From Diplonema japonicum (taxonomy: Eukaryota > Euglenozoa > Diplonemea > Diplonemida > Diplonemidae): a stretch of DNA of 64,000 nt. Position numbers and translations under genes: made by a program. The stretch is taken from contig OZ025659.1 of the NCBI GenBank assembly GCA_964019335.1, positions 124,001 to 188,000 of the forward strand, given 5' to 3'. Of the stretch, positions 22,442 through 34,851 are shown piece by piece (position 1 is the first letter of the stretch; every line of letters begins with the position of its first letter). The notes under the pieces are model-generated. The model was not told the origin of the DNA. It worked only from the letters and a program-made list of their open reading frames with translations, and searched no databases.

Positions 22442-23326
22442 TCATTCAGTGAACTCTGGGAGGGGTGTGTCCCTCTTCTTCAACCCCGGCTTCGACACGT
22501 CGTGAGCCGTAATATCTTCCGCAGGGATTGCCTTGGCGATCTCCGGCACCTTTTTGTAGGTCTCCTTGAAGAACCCGGTGAATAGCGAAATCATGGTAAC
22601 GTGGTAGGCAACCTGAATCATGCAAATCTTGAGGGGGAAGTGCTCCTGGTCCCAAAGAAGTACGAAGACAGCGTGGAGCATGCAGCTGTAAAACTGTGAA
22701 ATCTGGAAGGTAGTGATGAATTTCTTGTAAGGGTTTTTGAGCCCGAGTGCGGTCCAGCCGAAGTGGAAGTACATGATGGTGTGCACCAAGGAGTTCACCC
22801 AGGCACCGTAGTACCCCGTACCACCCCCGTAACCAGTCTGGAGCAGCCATCCCCAAACCACACCGATGGAGGCGTGGTGGTAGATGTGAAGGAAACTGAA
22901 CTGTCTGTCCTTCTTGCGAAGCACGATGAAAATGGTATCGAACCAGTCCAGAGACTTTGACAGGAAATGGATGAACACCCAGAACTCAGCGTGCGCGGTG
23001 AAGTCTTGGCCAAGCGCAAAGACGTTGGGGATCGAGAAATACTGGGTTTTTTTTTTTTTTTTTTTTAAATTCCCCATACCCTGCCCAACTCGTAGGTCAT
23101 TGCAGCACTCACCACCACTTGTGTCCAGTTGTATACCATCATGGGCCCTTTCAACACCATCGGCTCTCTGTTTTTCTAGGGGAAGGGGGGATATATATAA
23201 TATTATATATATACAATTGCATACCATGAACGCCTTCAGTGCGAACACAACACCCAAGTACACGACAGGCATGGCCATAAGCACCTGATTGCTTACATAC
23301 GGGTCCAGCTCTGTGTGGAACCTCAT
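22442..23326 (-). CDS. ELO-family very-long-chain fatty acid elongase, 265 aa
   Basis: Three exons: 23326-23225, 23175-23080 and 23041-22442 (798 nt). Introns are 49 nt (TA-rich, CCCCTAG end) and 38 nt (GTATGGGG, A18, CCCAG). The first splice restores the family segment MVYNWTQVVVSAAMTYE. Exon 3 has LDWFDTIFIVLRKKDRQ, the catalytic LHIYHHAS box (HxxHH at 118-122) and MYFHFGWTALG. Hydrophobic spans fit a multipass ER protein. ELO enzymes condense malonyl-CoA with acyl-CoA, the first step of elongation. At 265 aa it is slightly short but complete. The basic C-terminus lacks a clear KKxx ER signal. Substrate chain length cannot be read from sequence. Confidence 0.93.
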   Translation of the reverse strand: MRFHTELDPYVSNQVLMAMPVVYLGVVFALKAFMVCNCIYIILYISPLPLEKQRADGVERAHDGIQLDTSGGECCNDLRVGQGMGNLKKKKKKTQYFSIPNVFALGQDFTAHAEFWVFIHFLSKSLDWFDTIFIVLRKKDRQFSFLHIYHHASIGVVWGWLLQTGYGGGTGYYGAWVNSLVHTIMYFHFGWTALGLKNPYKKFITTFQISQFYSCMLHAVFVLLWDQEHFPLKICMIQVAYHVTMISLFTGFFKETYKKVPEIAKAIPAEDITAHDVSKPGLKKRDTPLPEFTE

Positions 23327-25349
23327 TTTTTTGTTTTTTTTTGTTGATGTCTGGAGGGGGGAGGTTTTTTTTTTTTTTTTGATTGTTTTTTTTTTAAGCA
23401 AGAGAAAGGAAAGAGAGGAAAGAGAAGAAAGAGAGGTGGGAAGAAAAAAAAGTCATCAGGAGATAGGAAAAATAAAAAAAAAGAGAAATCTGAGGTGAGA
23501 GTTTTTTTTTAAAAAAAAAAAGAGGGGGTAAAGAAAATGCAGAAAAGAACGAGAGGTGTGGTGGGGTTTTTTTATATTTGCTTTTGTATTCTACTTTCTT
23601 CTTCTTTTTTTTTTCCCTCCTTTTTTTATATTTTTTTTTAATGACGCGCATGAAGGAGGTGACACTAAGGGAGAGCAAAACGTGGACAAAGAAGGAAAAC
23701 AAGAATTTATTTTTTTCTTCTTGAAATATTTTATTTTTTTTTTCATTTGGTAAAAAAAAAGGGGGGGGAAGGTGCATGGCACAGTAAAAAAAAAAAGGGA
23801 AGAAAAAAAATGGAAGTTGGGAGAAATACAATTAGCTATTCCCTCCTTCTTTTTTTTTTTTCTTCTTTTCCTTTTTTCCCTCTCATTCTTTTTTTTTTCT
23901 TGGATAAAAGAGAAAAAAAAGGGGGGGGCAGAAAATTTGAACGTTTGAGTGACTATATAAGTGAAATGGAAACACTCCCCCCTCACCCCCATTTTCTTTT
24001 CCCTCAGCCTCCTGTTTATCATAATGGCATTAAAGAGGCGAAAGAGGGGAAGAAAATAAAAAAAGGGGGGAAAGTAAAAAACTGTAAGAAAGAAACAAAA
24101 ATTCATTGCGGGGGGGGGGGGGGGGGGGAGAGAAGTGATAGCAAATGGCCAGCACATTGTAGTGAGGAAGAAAAAAAAAAAAAGAGACATTTAAAAAGGG
24201 GGGAGAAATCTCTCTGCATTGTGAACCCGCATTATTTTTTTTTTCTCTCTCTCTTTTTTTTCTCTCTTTTTTTCGCTTTATTGAAATGTAAAATTGTATT
24301 TTTCTACCACGTGCGAATTCAACTGGGAAAAGCATCATTCCCCCCCCCTTTTTCTTTTCCCTCCTACCATCCTTACCCACTTTCCACCGCCGGATTTGAT
24401 CGGCAAGTACATGAAAAGGTGAAAGAAAGCGAATGAGGAAATGGTGGTGATTTCTTTTCTTCTTTTTTTCTTTTTGTTTTTTAGATAAAAAAATTAACCA
24501 TAAAGGACTGTAGCTTTTTTATCAGTCTAGAAATAGCTATTTATTGCCAACAAATATCTGAGTCATTATTTAACTCGAGTCCCCGAATTTTTTGCACGAG
24601 GGCCCGCAGTATTCCAAACAAAAAGTTCAAAACCGCCTTTTTAGAATAAAATCAGCGATCCTTTATGGGTTAAACAAATACATGAAGAGGCTATCTTTGA
24701 AGGGAAGCATATTTCCCTTCTTTTTTCTTTTATTTTTTTTTTTTTTTTTTGAAAATCATTTAGGAGGGGATACAACAGAAAAGAAAAAAGAAACAGAAAA
24801 AACAAAAAAAAACAAACAAAAAAAAGACCCCCCCCCCTTTATCCCGCAAGTACTCCAAGCAGGATTTCTTTGCCAAGAACACCTGATCAAAGAAACCTTT
24901 TTTTTTTTTTAAATATTCCACACATTTCTTTCCCCCACATAACGAAACTGCTCGGGATCACCATTGGAAGCCAGGGGAGTCACTGAAAAAAAAAGGGAAA
25001 AACCCCAATTTTATGTATGACAAAAATGGATGGGTAGCCCCCTCTAAAAAAAATAGAACAAACTAAAAGTGAAATAAACAAACCAAGTAGGAAAAAAAAA
25101 GAAAAAAAAATGGGTTCTCCACCCTGCACCACACTGACTGACATAAAGGGTGAGAGTTGGCACTTGACCAGCTTCGCCATTGCTATTTTGTCAGATACGA
25201 GTTCAATTTAACATAATTGAGCCTTTTATTTAATTTTTTTTTTCTTTTGCTAAAGTAAACTGCCAGTAAGGTCTTATGGGGGTCTTTTTTTTTTTTTGAA
25301 GAAACCGAGATTACGAAAAAAAAATATATGTGGAGGCAAAAAAAAAAAA

Positions 25350-25389
<40 letters not shown>

Positions 25390-26121
25390 ATTTATCTTCT
25401 TTCGCTTTCTTCTTTCAGAATACCGTGGAAGAAAAAAAAAGTTTTTTTTCCCCCTTACTTTGCAGGAACAATTGGAACAGAGTCCAGCTTTCCCCCCTCC
25501 CCTTTTTTTCCCCTTCCCTCCCCGTATTAACGCGTCATATTAAGAAGCCTAGTCTCATGGAACACATTAGAGAGAAACGTTTTTTTTCTTTTATTTTTTT
25601 TTATCGTCTTCTTCTCCCCCTTTTCTTTTGTAGCATTTCAGTCTTTGCTGGCGCCCAGAGAGCGCAGCAAAATGCTGGGGGTAGGAAGAATAAAAAAGTT
25701 GAGGGGGTGAAGAAAAAAAAAAAAAAAAAAGAAAAGAGAGACACCATTATGAGGGGGTGAACGGCCATCAAAAATAAAAAATTGCTTTTTAGCTTATTAG
25801 TTGCTTCCTTTTTTTTTCTTTTCTTTTTTTTTTTCTTCCTTTTTTTTTTCTTCTTTCTTTCGTTATATTCTGGAGAAACAAAAACTAGGATAAAATAATA
25901 GATGAGTAGGGGGAGGGGGAAGAGAGAAAACCACAACATGCAAATAAAGCAAGTTTTTTTTTGGGGGGGGGTTTTGTTTTTTTTGTTTTCTCTGGGAGTT
26001 GGATTTCTCCCCCCTTTTTTTTTGGGTGCCTTTTCTTGTAAATGTTTCTTTTCTTTTCTTTTTTTTTTTTGCATTCCCTTCCTGCGTGATTTCTGCATTT
26101 CAATGAGCGGATGATTGAAAG

Positions 26122-26162
<41 letters not shown>

Positions 26163-27341
26163 CATTGAGGAAGAAAAAGGTGTAGTTGTCGCACCTTGAC
26201 CCCCACGTCGCCAAAAAACACAAAGGAAAACCCGCAGGAAGAAGACAATGACAAAAAGAAGAAAAAAAAGAACTTTTTTTTTCCGGCGAATAAAAGATTT
26301 GAATTAGATGTGGAGAGAGGGAATCGAGGGAGAAGGGATGAAGAAACAAACAAAAAAAAACAAAAACAAAAAAAAAAAGCGGTATTTTCTTTTTTTTTTT
26401 CCTCGTCGCAAAAATAATTAAAAAAAAAGTTTTTTTTTTTTAATTGATATCTTTAAAAAAAAAAAGAGGAAGAAAGATCCCAAACGAAAGTGCCATGGGA
26501 AAGGGGGTTGACTAAGAAAGATTTTTCTCGCCTTTTTGACCACACATAAAGGCCTTTCAAGATCTGACATTTCGAATTTGCACTAAAAGTTGGTTCGGGA
26601 ATTACGTTGGTAGGTGTAACAAAGTATAAAAAATGGGGGGGGAGAAACAAAATATTTTTTAAAAAGAATTTCTAAGAAAGATAATGCCCCCCCCCCCCCC
26701 CTTTTTTTTACTGGTCTGTTAAAGGATTAGTTCTTTCCCCCTACCCCTGAAAATACACTTAAAGATGAAACGTGTTTTTTTTTTTCTTTTTTTTTCTTCT
26801 TTTTTCAACCCTGTTCTCTATTCCTTTTTTGTTTCCTTTTTGGAAAAAAAGAAAAGAGAGAGAGAAAAAAAAAGAAAAAAAAAAGGATGCCACACAGCCT
26901 TTTCCAGGGGAAGAAGGTCTCCACTCTCTCTCTCCTTGCATTTCTTCTTCTTTTTTTTTTAATAAAAAAATCAAGTACTTTTCAAGTATTTTCTATTCTC
27001 TCCAACTATTCTTCGTGCTTTTTTTTTTATTTTTATAAATGCTATTCTTTTTTTCTCCCCCTCCTTTCTTTCTTCTTCTTTTTTTTATCTCTTTTTTTTT
27101 CTTTACCACATGACCGTCTTCTGAAGGGTATACATCGCCTCATTAGAACGGAATGCTAAAAAAAAAAAAAAAATAAATAAAAAAAAGGGAAAAGAAAAGA
27201 AACGAAGAAAAAAAAAAAGGGAATGAACAAATATTATAAAAAAACTCATCACAGTCCATTTGAGACTTTCCTTACAAAAAAAAAAAAAAAAAAAAAGCTG
27301 TGTTTATCTTGCAGAAGAAAAAAAAAGAAAGTTTTCTCAAT

Positions 27342-27386
<45 letters not shown>

Positions 27387-28492
27387 TCGGCTGGAGATTT
27401 CTTTTTTTTTTTTCTCGAAAATTACTCTTATTTTGCTCATACAAGAAAATGAGCAGTACTTGTTTAGCAGCAAAGGGGGGAATAACAAAACAATGTATTT
27501 AAGTTCCTTCAAGAATTGCATAAAGAAGTTCTTCTTTTTCTTTTTTTCCCTTTCTTTTTTTTTTTTTTTTTTTTCCCAGTTTCAAAAGGAAAAGCGGTTA
27601 CTCACAAAAAGTATTATAAAAAAACCCCCCAATCCATTCCTTGCTGTGTCTTTAGCAAGGGAAAGAGAGATTATAAGGTTAAGCAGGTATTGACTTTCCT
27701 TGTATTCTTCTTCTTCTCCTTTACTTTTCTTTAGATTATTTTTCGCTAATCGGGTTAGTTGCACGAAGAGAAGGGAGAAGGGGGGGAGGTGAGAAAAAAA
27801 AAAAACAGGAATAAAAAAAAGGGGGAAGGGGGGAATATTTAAAAGATTACAAAAAAAAAAATGTTTCCTTTTTTTTTTTCTTTTGAAAACACCAAACATG
27901 CCACGCGCCTGAGCTGCCACTTCCCCCTCCCCCCCCTACCCCCACCCACCCTAACAGAGAAAGAAAAAAATGGGGAGGGGGGAAAAGTTTTGCTTTTCTA
28001 TTTTTTTGCAAGGAGATTCAAAAAAAAAAAGACTGTATTTTTCCCTTTTTTCCTCCCTCCCCATATCCCAAGGGGCAAGGACAGGTCCCGTTTTTTTTTT
28101 TTTCTTCTTTTTTTTTTCTTCCTTCCTACACCTTCAATATAAGGCAAGAACAATCCCTACCCACTCCTTCCCACCCCATTGTTTGCTCTTTCTTTCTTTC
28201 TTTCTTTCCTTCTTTCTTTCCCCATCGGAGGGAAGAGGTAGCAATAAAACTTCCAATATTTTTTCTCTTGTCCCCCCCCCCTTTTTTTTTATTCCTACTT
28301 ATCTTTTTCACCCCCTCCCCCGTTCACCCTCCCCAAAAAAAATAAGAACAAACAAACAAAAAAAAAAAAAAAACCACGAATGATAACGAATACATAAAAA
28401 AAAAAGTAAGTAAGAAGCCAAAAGTTCAACTGGGACTGAATCCACACAAAAATTAAAAAAGGGATTTTCTTCTCTCCCCCCACACGTTCCTC
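23327..28492. other. 5.2-kb gene-free, homopolymer-dense block
   Basis: The longest stretch without a gene. It is built from A, T, G and C runs (for example G19 at 24110-24128, A40 at 26122-26161, long T runs near 25352, 27346 and 27560). Short islands of ordinary sequence occur near 24490-24700, 25100-25220, 26480-26640 and 27900-28250. Frames in these islands are short and low-complexity. I saw no tRNA, snRNA or transposon in them. Confidence 0.7.
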
Positions 28493-31243
28493 TTAAACAT
28501 CAACAGCATACACAGAGTGCTGCTGGGGAGGATGCAGCCTTTGCTCCCCATGAGGCCCGCTGGCAGGGGGTTGCAGGTTGACCCTGATACAAGACCCCTT
28601 GAAGAGAGGGTCCTCTTTAAGCTTGGGGTTCAACCTCTTGCGAAGAAAATCCGTGAGGTGGGAGGACAGCTTGAGAGGGATAGGGAAGATAATGTCGTAC
28701 CCCTTCGCGTCCTTGCAAACAATCGGCAGCGAGGGGGAAATCGTCGTTAAAAGCGACGCGAGCTCGGCCATGACTTGCGCAAAGATGGTTTTGGCAACCT
28801 GCGAGGGATCCTTTGCCATGGTATTCCCTGTGATAGGGTTTACCAGTAAGGACGCTTCGGTGGGGCTTTGTTTTTGCGGCGGCTTTGGAACTGTCTGCAC
28901 GGGTTTTACAACGGGACCGCTTGCGATTTTTTTGGGGGGGTTCACCGGCTTCATTTTTCCGTTTCCGATAAGACCTTCAATGGCAGCTAACTTTCGCTTT
29001 TTCGTTTCTAACAATACGCTGGCTTCTTCAACCTCTCTTCTAGCTTGTTTCACGTCCCATGCGTCAACTGCAAATTGGATGCCGTCTTCCAGACTGAAGC
29101 ACGGGATGTACCCTAAAACTTCCCTTGTTATCTCCACTTCATGCCTGCTGACAGTGGTATTAAGCCATGCTTTTCTGTTGGTTTTCACACACCCGATGAC
29201 GAACAGTTTCTTCGCCCACTTCGGCCATTGGAACACGGTCAGCCCTGGTTTGTAATTGGCCAGAATGTCGACCAAGGTTTTGTAGGTGTTCGGTTCCTCG
29301 TTGGTGAGGTAAAAACAACGGCCCGATACTGTTTCTGGTGTTTTTGTGAGCCTTGCCTCTGCTTGCAGCATCCCCAGTACAACGTTCTTCACATAAACAT
29401 ACTCCTTAACAACACACGGCGACGGGAAGTACACGGCGTTGTTGTCTAAAATCCTGTCCAAAAATGTTCCCGAGTGCTCGCCGAAAACCTCCCCGGGTAC
29501 CCTTATGCTCACGGCAGGCACGCCTTCTTGAAGGATGACCTTCTCGGCTTCGGTTAAAACCCATTCGGAGTAACTTTTTTCCGTTGGAATCGTAGCGGGG
29601 TTCACACCGATGTTGGCGCACATTACGATAAGCTTTGGAGCGCGTCTTGGAGGGACTCTTCTAAGCTCTAAGGCTTGGCCAACTACCGATTCATATGTAA
29701 GGTTGTTCCTGTCGGGTACGAAGAATACAACATCAGCGTTCAGACCGATTTCACGTTGGATTTTTACGTTGTCGCGGTCGGAAAGGGTTTCGATGAGTGA
29801 GTCTGCGACGGGTCCTGACCCGATCACGGAATACTTGGTCGGTGGGGGGAGCGATGTTGTGTGGTTATGATGATTATGATGCCGTGCTGACAGCGTTGTT
29901 GAAAACCCTTGCAAGATCATGTCCCACCTTGAAAGCGACGTTTCGTGCGAACCCTTCGCACCATGGTTGAGGTTGAAGAAAAAACCGTCGTTCTTCGTCC
30001 GTTCAATGTCCTCGTCAATGTCGATATCTGGTTCCGAACGAATAGCCACCGCAAGACCAAGAACAAATAGGAATACCGAAGTCCATATAAAGGGCAATGC
30101 TGTGAGGCAGAGACCCAGGAAGATGAACACCCCGATAACAAGGTCGAGATTCTGCTGTTTCGAGAACGAATCGGAGCCCGATGTCGATTCTTGTTTTTGC
30201 TGTTCGGTTCTGTTTGTGTAGGATCCCTTCCACCCCAGCTCCGTGCATGATCCTGCCACGAACCACCCGGTGTAGTTAACGCTGATGATGAACACTTCAC
30301 TGTAGTTTAAATGCTCGCCGAAGAAACGGGTTGTGAAGTCGAGGAGGTGGGACATCTGAGCGGCAACGGCAACACGTACACAAAGCAGCATTAAAAAAAG
30401 CCACCCGAGCGTTCCAAGAATGACAAGCTCTCTTGTCGTCCGCTTGCCCCCGAAAAGGTAAGACCCGGTAATAACCCACACCATCCCAGTGATGAACACC
30501 AAGATGTGCGTGGAGCACGCCATTCGTACAAATGAACTTTCAAAATCGTTCGGAGTGTCGAAGTCGTAGTCAGCCACCTCGGAGTAAGGTATCAATCCGT
30601 AAGACGAGGAAAGGTTCCAGATAGGGACTACCAGTGCTTTGAAGAAAAACACCGCAAAACACGCGATTGTCGCCCAGATTTTACAATACGGGGAGATCAC
30701 CGCCGGGTAGATCCCCTTTGTGTTGTCGTCTATCTGAGACACCAAGATGGCTGCTCCAAGCCATGTTGTCATAGACACCGCACCTACCACAGCAAAAACA
30801 ACCCCAGCGGTGTCCTTGAAGTAGAAGTTCGCGTACGTGAACACCGCTTCTGTTTTCTGTGTGAACGTTACCGAGAGGAACGCGAAGCACATTATGAAGC
30901 AGGATGCCACGGCAGCCCATATTTCGCTGTCTCTGTTTATGTTAGATTTGACACCTTTTTTGTAATAGTGTCCAAGCCACAGGCCTACACATATGATGGC
31001 AGTGTGGAGGACTGCGCTCATTGAGGCGAACTTGGCTACTTCGTCGTCCTTGGCGGTCATTTTCTCGTTGGTGCCGATCTCGATGAGGACCTTCCCCGCG
31101 GCCGTGTTGCTTATGACGTCTGACCAAACCCTCTTCACGCCATCCATGAACCAGAGGAAGGCCACGACGTAAATGAGAAAGACCTGCCCGATGGTGGAGA
31201 GAACGTCTTTTATTATCATTTTTTCATTTTTGTCGAAATTCAT
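28493..31243 (-). CDS. Polytopic membrane protein fused to an SDR/3beta-HSD-like domain, 916 aa
   Basis: A single long frame; the ATG follows an A40 leader. Residues about 14-402 hold eight or nine hydrophobic spans. A linker with a His/Asn run (HHNHHNHTT) follows. From about residue 470 comes a Rossmann-like start (KYSVIGSGPVADSLIETL), then extended-SDR/3beta-HSD features: SIRVPGEVFGEHSGTFLDRIL (cf. LRPxxxYGP), VKEYVYVKNVVLGMLQAEA (cf. EFVYVDNLVxAHxLA) and FYLTNEEP. The segment corresponding to the catalytic YxxxK helix reads SEWVLTEAEKVIL, apparently without Tyr and Lys, so catalysis may be lost. The C-terminal ~200 residues are Lys/Pro-rich and of unknown fold. I do not know this architecture. 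The SDR relation is moderately sure; the membrane part is unassigned. Confidence 0.75.
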   Translation of the reverse strand: MNFDKNEKMIIKDVLSTIGQVFLIYVVAFLWFMDGVKRVWSDVISNTAAGKVLIEIGTNEKMTAKDDEVAKFASMSAVLHTAIICVGLWLGHYYKKGVKSNINRDSEIWAAVASCFIMCFAFLSVTFTQKTEAVFTYANFYFKDTAGVVFAVVGAVSMTTWLGAAILVSQIDDNTKGIYPAVISPYCKIWATIACFAVFFFKALVVPIWNLSSSYGLIPYSEVADYDFDTPNDFESSFVRMACSTHILVFITGMVWVITGSYLFGGKRTTRELVILGTLGWLFLMLLCVRVAVAAQMSHLLDFTTRFFGEHLNYSEVFIISVNYTGWFVAGSCTELGWKGSYTNRTEQQKQESTSGSDSFSKQQNLDLVIGVFIFLGLCLTALPFIWTSVFLFVLGLAVAIRSEPDIDIDEDIERTKNDGFFFNLNHGAKGSHETSLSRWDMILQGFSTTLSARHHNHHNHTTSLPPPTKYSVIGSGPVADSLIETLSDRDNVKIQREIGLNADVVFFVPDRNNLTYESVVGQALELRRVPPRRAPKLIVMCANIGVNPATIPTEKSYSEWVLTEAEKVILQEGVPAVSIRVPGEVFGEHSGTFLDRILDNNAVYFPSPCVVKEYVYVKNVVLGMLQAEARLTKTPETVSGRCFYLTNEEPNTYKTLVDILANYKPGLTVFQWPKWAKKLFVIGCVKTNRKAWLNTTVSRHEVEITREVLGYIPCFSLEDGIQFAVDAWDVKQARREVEEASVLLETKKRKLAAIEGLIGNGKMKPVNPPKKIASGPVVKPVQTVPKPPQKQSPTEASLLVNPITGNTMAKDPSQVAKTIFAQVMAELASLLTTISPSLPIVCKDAKGYDIIFPIPLKLSSHLTDFLRKRLNPKLKEDPLFKGSCIRVNLQPPASGPHGEQRLHPPQQHSVYAVDV

Positions 31244-31285
<42 letters not shown>

Positions 31286-31286
31286 G

Positions 31287-31324
<38 letters not shown>

Positions 31325-31818
31325 GTTGTGTTTGTTTTTCTCTTGGTTTTTGTGGGATTTTTTTTTCCTAAAAGAATAAACGTAAAAAAGCTAGAATTGG
31401 GAAGGGGGATGTCTCATAAATTGTATCATTTGGTTCGATGAATATCGCAAAAAGAGAAAAAAGAAAAAGAAAAACGGATTCATTTCTTTTTTATTGTGCC
31501 AAGTCGCCTGCTGGGTGGTGCCCGCGTTTGATTCTTGCTGGGGGTGTACATTTTTTTTTTTTTTGTGTTTTAGTGTTAGTTGTTGAGGCGAATTGATTTC
31601 ACCTTCCCATCCCTCCAATAAAAAAAAAAAAAAAAAAAAGAAATGCAGCTGTTGTGTCCGACCGTTTCTACTTCCAGATTTTTTTTTTTTTTTTGCCAAC
31701 CAAAATGTATGTTGGTACCCCCCATGTCTGTACATGCCCGGTTTTTTTCCCTTTTTTTTTCTTCTTCCCCATAAAGCTGGGACGGTGGAATAAAAAAAAA
31801 AAAAAAAATCTATTCTTA
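31244..31818. other. Spacer with T40 and A-runs
   Basis: Starts with T40 (31245-31284), the A-leader of the membrane-SDR gene, followed by A30 or more (about 31292-31321). The rest mixes runs with short ordinary sequence (31395-31600). No gene or tRNA recognised. Confidence 0.7.
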
Positions 31819-34800
31819 TCAAAAATCGACAAGCAGGGCTAGAGCACCTACAGGATGCTCCTTTGAGGGACCTGTGAGGGGAGTGCGAAGGTATTCGGCA
31901 AGCCGAGAGTGGTGCTCAGCAACCAGCGCCGCTTTAGTGTGGGAATCCTCCATCCTAAGGTTGAGAAACCCGGCAAGCTCAGATGCAAGCACAGTGGCCT
32001 CACGCACCTTCCGTACAAGGTACATATTCGTATTGCAGATGAGCGCGCGATCAAAGGCAACTTTGCAGTACGGCCAGAGATGCTGTTGTTTTTTTTATTT
32101 AAAAAAAAAGAAAATCAAAAATAATTGTTCAATACCTCGAACAACAACGCCCCGTCCTCCCGTGTCCACTTACCATCCTCATAAGCGCACTGCAGCCCCT
32201 GGTTGCTCGACGAGTTCAAGTTCTTCCGCAAAGACGCAGCCCCTTTTTCGTACCTTCAAAAAAAAATTTTTTTTTTGCAAAAAAAAAAAATCATACGCTT
32301 TTGCAGCGGCTTTTTTAACAGGCAGTTCCGAGTCAAAAAACGGTGCGGGGGGGACTTCTAGTTCAGCCTGCTTCGAGACCCACAGTTGTTTGTGGTGGTT
32401 GAGGTCTGTCCGGCTTTGTTCCGTTGCGGTGGACGCTCCTCCGGGGAGTTTTGTTCTGTACGTTAACCACGCATCGTGCGCGTCGGTGGAGAGCTCGTAG
32501 TGGTTGTGCTGGTGGTATGCGGGGGAGAGCTTCATCTCCGCAAGGTAAACACCTTTAACAATTTCCTCGCAAGCAGCACGGCTCATTGTCCCATTCGACT
32601 CGATCACCAACAGCTCTGTAATGTCATCCTGCTTACGCATATCCTCCGCCTTGATGTTCTTGTTATACTGGGTATTGATAATGAGCAAGGTGTACACCGC
32701 GAAGTAGATGAAGTTCAATTTTCGAATATCCTCCCGCTGCACGACAATGGTGGTGGGCTGTGAATCGCCTCCGTCCTCTCCGGAATCTTTTTCCTTGAAT
32801 CTGTACACTGTCGCTTCGATCTCATCGCACGATCCATCGCAAGCTTTCGACACCACTGCACGCATGGGATACCCGTTATCGTCCAGCTCCTGCAAGAGAA
32901 TATCATCACCAGTTGAAAACGGCCCGCTTGGATTAATCATTGGAATATGATCGTTTTGTTTAGCGTAGTGGCACACGAACACGTAGAGAAGCCTGTCGAT
33001 TACCTGGCTTTCCCCCAAGGGGAGAAACTGCGACAATACAGTCCGGAGAGCCTCGTCAATCGGAACCGTTGACATTTTGAACAACGACATATATTCGTGC
33101 AGCACTGAGAAATTCCACGTTCTGTTCTTAAGAAGCAGTTCCCCTGTCTGCGCAGGGTCCAATCTCAAGCGCAACGCGTTGTCGAACACAAATTTTGCCA
33201 CTGTTGCGGGAGATTCATCAGGCAGTACCCCGTACTTCTGCAAAATTTGAGTACCGGTTTTCCAAGACTTCTTGTATGCGTTGAGAACTTCACGCATTAC
33301 CTTTTTGTTGAATAACGACTGTCTGTGCGACCCTGCACCCGAATCGTGGAGATTTTTAACCTTCCCAGCAAGCGATGCGACGAATGAGCACAGTACTTCA
33401 GAGGCACGGTGCTGCACAACACTATTCTGATGCATTGTGACCCAACCTTCATATGTGTAAACATGCGTTGCCATGTATGATAATGTGGTGAAGATCTCCG
33501 CGGTCACATCTTCGCAGTAAGGACTGCAATCATGGTTAACGAACATAGTGATGAGTTTTGTAGGGTGGGTTATGAAGGACTCGAGAAGCTCGATTACGCG
33601 GATTTTTTGAGAGAATGAACTGGACGCGGACTTCGCCAAGGGTAGGAGGTACCCGACGAGGACCTGGCTTATCTCGACCCGCATCAACCGCGAGAACTTG
33701 TGGAGGATGACCTGCATGACACCGGTGGAGTTTGAGAACAACAACGACGGCCGGACGTGGCCTAGATTCTCCAGAAGCGATTTGAAGACGTACGACTTCA
33801 GAGATGAGACCAACAGTGTTGCCGACGCGAACCCTTCGACAGCATGGGAGAGAACGAAGCATAACAACTCGCCTGCGTATATCCTGCTTCTTACTTTTGT
33901 TGCATCAACATCCTCTTCTGTTGTAATATCGTCCATGCTTATGTTCGACAACGCGCGAACTATCCTGTACACGTCCAGCTCGAACCCGTCCATTTTGGAT
34001 AAAATCTCGTCTTCGCTGAGTTTTTGAATGGGCAACATGGGTTCCACTGTGAACCGGAGCGGTTGGGTTTGAACAGCAGGGACTGTGTGATTGTCATCGC
34101 ATGATGATGCGAGCGACACGGATGAGAAGGTATGCCGGTGTTTGTTGGGTTTGCTTTTGAATGATGCTGAGAAGCAGGCAACAGCAATCCCTGCTGATAC
34201 AACAGCTTGTCTTGTTCTTTGCCGGCCTGCTGCAATGTCTTCCACTATGGCTACGCTGTGTAACAGACATGTTTGTAAAGAGGATTTCGAGGTTTTTCTA
34301 ACGTCGAGAGACGGGCTGCAAACGCTCAGCCGGAACATCATCTGTGCTACCGCTTGAAACAACATGGAGCTTTCCTTGTGGTGTTGGTGTGGGAGCGTTA
34401 CAAGAGTTTCAAGCCCTCTTGTGATTAAACATTGTGTGTCAGGGTGTTTTCCAGGGCATTTTAACGTAAGTACCTCAACTACTGCTTCTAAAACGGTTTT
34501 TCCCACTCCTGTCGCTGCTCCTGGGACTCTGTCTAGTTTTGGAGGGTCCACGAAGAAACCTTCTTTTGCCAATCTCACTATACCGTTTACGCACACTGCC
34601 ATCAAAGCAACCTGTGTTCCCTTCTTCAGACCCCACTCCTTGTTGTCCATGCAGTCCACTGCAAGAACGTACATGAACACCACCGCTTGCACCGGGAACT
34701 CGCCTTTGTCTTCTGCCGTGTACTTTGCTAGCCCATCCTCGGCCTCTTTACAGGCGGACTCCAGTTTTTGCAGGCGGTCCTTTGCTTTTTTGCTGAGTTG

Positions 34801-34851
34801 TGATGCATCTTCTTTAAACTCGCCCGCTATTCGGTTCGGGCTTGCCGTCAT
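31819..34851 (-). CDS. Sec7-domain ARF guanine-nucleotide exchange factor, 978 aa
   Basis: Three exons: 34851-32297, 32253-32136 and 32082-31819 (2937 nt). Introns are 43 nt (GTATGA, T- and A-runs, GAAG) and 53 nt (GTATTG...AACAACAG). Residues 1-500 are helical, like the DCB/HUS region of large ARF-GEFs. The Sec7 domain spans about 510-690: LFNKKVMREVL start, ILQKYGVLPDESPATVAKF, then QFLPLGESQVIDRLLYVF, which contains the conserved Glu finger (GE-SQ) that expels GDP from ARF. C-terminal helices follow. At under 1000 aa it is shorter than BIG/GBF proteins (~1700-1800), lacking most of their C-terminal repeats. Expected role: ARF activation at Golgi or endosomes. The Sec7 call is firm; BIG versus GBF class is not resolved. 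Confidence 0.9.

Noticed and set aside
24490-24700. Possible U-type snRNA in the gene-free block
   Set aside because: No U6 ACAGAGA box, Sm site or other signature found on either strand.
31480-31560. tRNA-like T-arm (gtttgattcttgc)
   Set aside because: No matching acceptor or anticodon stem can be drawn around it.
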